DNA of 64,000 nt from Lachnospiraceae bacterium (GTDB taxonomy: Bacteria; Bacillota; Clostridia; Lachnospirales; Lachnospiraceae). Positions 60,848 to 64,000 of the stretch are shown here, piece after piece; position 1 is the first letter of the stretch; the number at the start of each line of letters is the position of its first letter. Position numbers and translations under genes: made by a program. A model generated the notes under the pieces. The model was not told the origin of the DNA and did no database searches. It saw nothing but the letters and a program-made list of their open reading frames with translations. The stretch spans positions 1-64,000 of the forward strand of contig JAFSDJ010000075.1 in the NCBI GenBank assembly GCA_017436305.1. The letters are read 5' to 3'.

Positions 60848-61663
60848 TTAAAGCAAATGAATGGGAATTAACCTTCCACAAATAATTACCGAAGCCACAT
60901 AAATAATCAAAACTCCGTAAGCCACATAATCAATCTTTTTATACACAAGAGGCTTCATTCTGGTACGTCCTTCTCCACCCTGATAACATCTTGCCTCCAT
61001 TGCCATAGCCAAATCATTTGCCCGGCGGAAAGCGGATATAAATAACGGCACTAGTAAAGGTACCATAGCTTTTATTTTTTCCATAAGCTTTTTGCTTTCA
61101 AAATTAGCTCCCCTTGCCATTTGCGCCTTCATAATTTTGTCCGTTTCTTCCATTAAAATAGGAATAAAACGAAGGGCGATGGACATCATCATAGACACCT
61201 CATGCACTGGCACTTTTATTTTCTTTAACGGTCCTAACAGCTTTTCTAATCCATCAGTAAGCTGATTTGGCGTAGTTGTCAATGTCATTAAAGATGAACC
61301 AATAATCAAAAAAGAAAGACGAATCATAATGTACACGGCATTTGCAACGCCTTCCTTTGTTATTACAAATTTCCATATGGTAAAAAGAGGTTCACCCTTT
61401 GTGTAAAATATATTGAATATGGATGTAATAAACAGCAACACCATAACTGTCTTTAACCCCTTGACCATATACTTAAAAGGCACTTTGGAAATTTTTATAA
61501 CTGATAAAAGAAATAAAAATGCCAATATATATGCAGTTAAATTTTTGTATAAAAATAGGGAAATCATATAAATCAGTGTGCCCGCAAGCTTCACTCTTGG
61601 ATCCATACGGTGAAGTACGGACTCAGTCTGATAATATTGTCCCAGTGTAATATCTCTTAACAT
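60848..61663 (-). CDS. ecfT: Energy-coupling factor transporter membrane protein EcfT
   Basis: A 271-residue EcfT, the scaffold that couples two ATPases to substrate-specific S components for vitamins and metals. It begins LRDITLGQYYQTESVLHRMD, has five to six membrane helices and the coupling motifs ARG (AQMARGANF) and the second ARC (MEARCYQGG), which touch EcfA1/A2. No S component lies in this window, so this is the shared group II module. The gap to ecfA2 (143 bases) carries an R2 remnant, unusual within this operon. Confidence 0.95.
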   Translation of the reverse strand: MLRDITLGQYYQTESVLHRMDPRVKLAGTLIYMISLFLYKNLTAYILAFLFLLSVIKISKVPFKYMVKGLKTVMVLLFITSIFNIFYTKGEPLFTIWKFVITKEGVANAVYIMIRLSFLIIGSSLMTLTTTPNQLTDGLEKLLGPLKKIKVPVHEVSMMMSIALRFIPILMEETDKIMKAQMARGANFESKKLMEKIKAMVPLLVPLFISAFRRANDLAMAMEARCYQGGEGRTRMKPLVYKKIDYVAYGVLIIYVASVIICGRLIPIHLL

Positions 61664-61694
61664 AGCTGTTTTGCTCTTTTCCTGTTCTTTTCCA

Positions 61695-61780
61695 GTTACT
61701 GTTTACCACATGACAAGTACCTTTGGAGTTTTGCATGCTAATTCGCTTGGCGAAGCAAAAGGAAGCACTTGAATCACGTT
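61695..61780 (-). repeat. Family R2, degenerate copy
   Basis: On the minus strand it shares AACGTGATT, TGCTTCCTTTTGC, CAAAACT, AGGTAC and GTAAACAGTAAC with the 41773-41940 copy in the same order, with many differences. It lies in the ecfT-ecfA2 spacer. Confidence 0.55.
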
Positions 61781-61806
61781 ATTACAAGCCCGATAACAAG
61801 AGAAAC

Positions 61807-62661
61807 TTATTTTCTCTGTACCAATACTTTCAAAATCTCCTGTTTTGCCTCATAAATGGTAGTAGGCTCTGTACTTACAGGAATTCCCGCTTCTTTGCAT
61901 TTTTCCATAATATAAGTAACTGCCGGTGCTGCCAGGCCGATTTCTTCTAACTGTTTATAATGCTTAAATACTTCCTTAGGCTCAGCATTAAATAAAATTT
62001 CACCCTTATTCATTACAACAATCCGGTCCACATACTCTGCCACATCTTCCATGCTGTGAGAAACTAATATAACCGTAATGCCCATTTCCTTCTGAAGGTT
62101 CTTAATCATGGAAAGAATTTCATCCCGTCCCTTTGGGTCCAGCCCCGCTGTTGGCTCATCCAAAATAAGCACCTCCGGCTCCATGGCAAGAACTCCCGCA
62201 ATTGCTACTCTTCGTTTTTGCCCCCCGGATAAATCAAATGGCGACTGGTAAAAATATTCGTCCAAAATGCCCACCTGCTTTAATGCCTTATAAGCCCTAA
62301 GCTCCACTTCCTTTTTAGGAAGCCCCAGATTTTTCGGGCCAAAGCAAACATCTGAAAAAACATCTACCTCAAAAAGCTGATGCTCCGGATATTGAAAAAC
62401 AAGTCCAACCTTACTTCTTAAATTCTTTTTATCAAAATCTCCGTCATAAATGTCCTGTCCATGAAAATAAATGGCTCCATCCGTTGCCTTAATCAGTCCA
62501 TTCATATGCTGTACCAGCGTGGATTTTCCTGAACCGGTATGACCGATAAGTCCGATAAATTCTCCTTCTTTTATAACAAGATTAATATCTTTCAGTGCTG
62601 CAACCGGCATATTTGTATCTGCCCCGTATATACAGCTTACATGGTCTACTACAAGTAACAT
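61807..62661 (-). CDS. ecfA2: Energy-coupling factor transporter ATPase EcfA2
   Basis: A 284-residue ECF ATPase. Walker A is GHTGSGKST near residue 40-48, the Q-loop VFQYPEHQLFE near 90-100, signature LSGGQKRR near 144, Walker B EVLILDEPTAGLD and an H-loop near 200 (VSHSM). The C-terminal extension of about 50 residues is typical for EcfA. CGGAGG precedes the ATG, with a small GTTAGC hairpin just upstream of the ribosome site. Confidence 0.95.
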   Translation of the reverse strand: MLLVVDHVSCIYGADTNMPVAALKDINLVIKEGEFIGLIGHTGSGKSTLVQHMNGLIKATDGAIYFHGQDIYDGDFDKKNLRSKVGLVFQYPEHQLFEVDVFSDVCFGPKNLGLPKKEVELRAYKALKQVGILDEYFYQSPFDLSGGQKRRVAIAGVLAMEPEVLILDEPTAGLDPKGRDEILSMIKNLQKEMGITVILVSHSMEDVAEYVDRIVVMNKGEILFNAEPKEVFKHYKQLEEIGLAAPAVTYIMEKCKEAGIPVSTEPTTIYEAKQEILKVLVQRK

Positions 62662-62788
62662 AGAAACCTCCGTAAGTTAGCCACTGCTAACTTTATTATT
62701 TTCTATCTATTCAACTGATTTGAATTCTTAAATTTTAATCCGAACTTTCTTCTCTCTACATTATCTTTGCCAATTTTTACTCTGTAAA

Positions 62789-63649
62789 TTACCTATTACC
62801 GAACACCTTAGAAAGCTCTTTTACAAATTCTTCTGTAGTCAAAATTCCATCCGGCAGCTTCACACCACTTTTCTTCAGTTCATGTGCAAGTAGTGTTACC
62901 TGTGGCACATCTAAGCGAAGTTCCTTTAATTTATCCACCTTTGAAAAAATTTCCTTTGGAGTGCCCTCCATAGCCACCCGGCCTTTATCCATTACCACAA
63001 CTTTATCTGCATATATAACCTCTTCCATATAGTGGGTAATTAAAATAACCGTAATATTTTCCACCTGATTTAGTGCTCTTACTGCCCGGATTACTTCCTT
63101 CCGCCCCTTTGGGTCTAACATAGCAGTAGGCTCATCTAATATAATGCATTTTGGATGCATGGCAAGTACACCGGCAATGGAAACTCTTTGTTTTTGTCCT
63201 CCTGACAGCTTATTGGGCGAATGTTTTCGATACTCATACATCCCAACAGCTTTCAGACTCTCTTCTACCCGTTCCCAGATTTCCTTGGTGGGTACTCCCA
63301 TATTTTCAGGTCCAAATCCTACGTCTTCCTCTACTACCTGCCCAATAATCTGATTGTCCGGGTTTTGAAATACCATTCCGGCCGTTCTTCTGACATCCCA
63401 TAAGTTATCCTTTTTTGTAGTATTTTTTCCATCTACGAAAACGGCACCTTCTGTAGGATATAAAATGGCATTTAAATGCTTGGCAAAAGTAGATTTTCCT
63501 GAACCATTATGGCCTAAAACAGCAATGAAATCTCCCTGTTTAATATCCAGATTTACATTGTCTACAGCCCTTGTAAAGCCCTCCACATTGCCTTCTTCAT
63601 CGCGCCTTATATATTCAAATACTAAATTTTTTGTTTGGATAATTCCCAT
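62789..63649 (-). CDS. ecfA1: Energy-coupling factor transporter ATPase EcfA1
   Basis: A 286-residue ECF ATPase. Walker A GHNGSGKST is near 46-54, Q-loop MVFQNPDNQIIG near 92-103, signature LSGGQKQR near 143, Walker B CIILDEPTAMLD and an H-loop (ITHYM) near 205. It heads the ecfA1-ecfA2-ecfT-truA group. AGGAAA precedes the ATG. Confidence 0.95.
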   Translation of the reverse strand: MGIIQTKNLVFEYIRRDEEGNVEGFTRAVDNVNLDIKQGDFIAVLGHNGSGKSTFAKHLNAILYPTEGAVFVDGKNTTKKDNLWDVRRTAGMVFQNPDNQIIGQVVEEDVGFGPENMGVPTKEIWERVEESLKAVGMYEYRKHSPNKLSGGQKQRVSIAGVLAMHPKCIILDEPTAMLDPKGRKEVIRAVRALNQVENITVILITHYMEEVIYADKVVVMDKGRVAMEGTPKEIFSKVDKLKELRLDVPQVTLLAHELKKSGVKLPDGILTTEEFVKELSKVFGNR

Positions 63650-63697
63650 TTTTATTTTCCTAACCTACAGTGTTCTTCTTGCATATCCACGCCTTAC

Positions 63698-63726
63698 ATT
63701 TTACTAGATTGTTCCTTGAAATACAA
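63698..63726 (-). promoter_or_regulatory. Promoter of the ecfA1 operon
   Basis: TTGTAT (63721-63726) and TAAAAT (63698-63703) separated by 17 bases, reading leftward. The remaining gap to the window end (63727-64000) holds no gene, only the repeats below. Confidence 0.5.
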
Positions 63727-63781
63727 GAGAGGAAAGAAATTTGCCAACCTTTGCATACTAAACAAGAATAAGAAATCCTTA

Positions 63782-63874
63782 GTGATTTGGATATTAGCAG
63801 TCTCCTCTTGCGCAGCAAAACTTTAAATGTGCCTGCTAATTGTTACTGTTTACTAGGTACCAGTGAACAGTAAC
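63782..63874 (+). repeat. Family R2, right-half copy
   Basis: It carries GTGATTTGG, the CAGCAAAACTTTAAAT segment, GCCTGCTAATTGTTACTG and the final hairpin GTTACTGTTTACT/AGTGAACAGTAAC (GGTACC in the loop), matching the right half of 41773-41940. The left-hand hairpin is absent. Confidence 0.75.
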
Positions 63875-63908
63875 TAAAAATCTACTAGTAGTAATCCTCT
63901 ATTTTTGA

Positions 63909-64000
63909 TATAATTTACAAATACGTTTTCTTATGTAAATTATAACAATTCAACCATAGCATATATTATGTGCTCATTTATGCAAGCATGATTTTCCCAT
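63909..64000. repeat. 11-bp palindrome and edge copy of family R1
   Basis: TATAATTTACA (63909-63919) and TGTAAATTATA (63934-63944) are perfect inverted arms. Directly after, 63946-64000 is an inverted R1 copy that shares GCTATGGTTGAATTG and the central ATGCTTGCATAAATGAGCA with 59984-60054. It runs off the window edge. Confidence 0.65.

Overview
The window reads as a chromosomal segment of a low-GC, anaerobic, Gram-positive bacterium of the Lachnospiraceae type (Clostridium cluster XIVa). The evidence is a complete butyryl-CoA pathway (thl-crt-hbd-bcd-etfB-etfA) plus a ptb-buk pair, a PPi-dependent phosphofructokinase, ECF vitamin-transporter genes beside truA-rplM-rpsI, typical AGGAGG ribosome binding sites and many TTGACA/TATAAT promoters with 17-base spacing. 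Butyrate kinase rather than only a CoA-transferase is reminiscent of Coprococcus-like species; genus is an inference. No tRNA, rRNA, CRISPR array or intact transposase was seen.

Layout. 1-4736: a MacB-type ABC ATPase and a heterodimeric ABC multidrug exporter with one degenerate ATP site. 4793-9987: tex, a lipoprotein, a DUF4190-like protein, a small HExxH protein and a DUF975 membrane protein. 9986-14256: a LuxR-type response regulator, its 7TM histidine kinase and a large membrane protein. 14257-18130: prfB (read through a programmed +1 frameshift) and secA. 18329-20560: ptb-buk. 20680-23822: acyltransferase, C_GCAxxG_C_C protein, a decayed K+ channel gene and an SGNH hydrolase. 23912-30082: the butyryl-CoA operon. 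30130-33497: hpf, an intergenic DnaA-box cluster, an NlpC/P60 wall hydrolase with a WalR-like box, and trxB. 33763-39303: SDR, an acyltransferase/DUF6320/esterase cluster, a Cys-rich protein, a 36-residue hydrophobic peptide and an HMGL-like aldolase. 39444-44750: tandem PII-like protein plus DUF1538 transporter-like protein, a flavodoxin/SCP2/membrane fusion, and an ECF sigma/anti-sigma pair. 44998-50513: a cation exporter under a NiCo riboswitch, two MerR regulators fused to membrane segments, a small membrane-anchored protein and an HD-GYP protein. 50775-53709: pfp and a D,D-carboxypeptidase. 53802-58758: an accessory island (AAA/DUF4143, zeta-toxin pair, truncated AraC gene, XRE-PurM fusion, nitroreductase, HTH remnant). 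58849-63726: rpsI-rplM-truA-ecfT-ecfA2-ecfA1.

How the parts work together. The thl operon condenses acetyl-CoA and reduces it to butyryl-CoA, with Bcd/EtfAB likely coupling to ferredoxin reduction; Ptb and Buk then make butyrate and ATP. Pfp saves ATP in glycolysis. EcfA1/A2/T is the shared energizing module for vitamin uptake. The czcD-like exporter is controlled by a metal-sensing leader with an overlapping terminator.

The least explained signals are two dispersed structured repeat families (one about 168 bp with inverted ends at 41773-41940, the other about 50-70 bp at 38252, 59984 and 63946), the membrane-fused MerR regulators, the XRE-PurM fusion, the DUF1538/tandem-PII pair, the acyltransferase/DUF6320/esterase cluster, the 36-residue peptide gene and the DnaA-box cluster.
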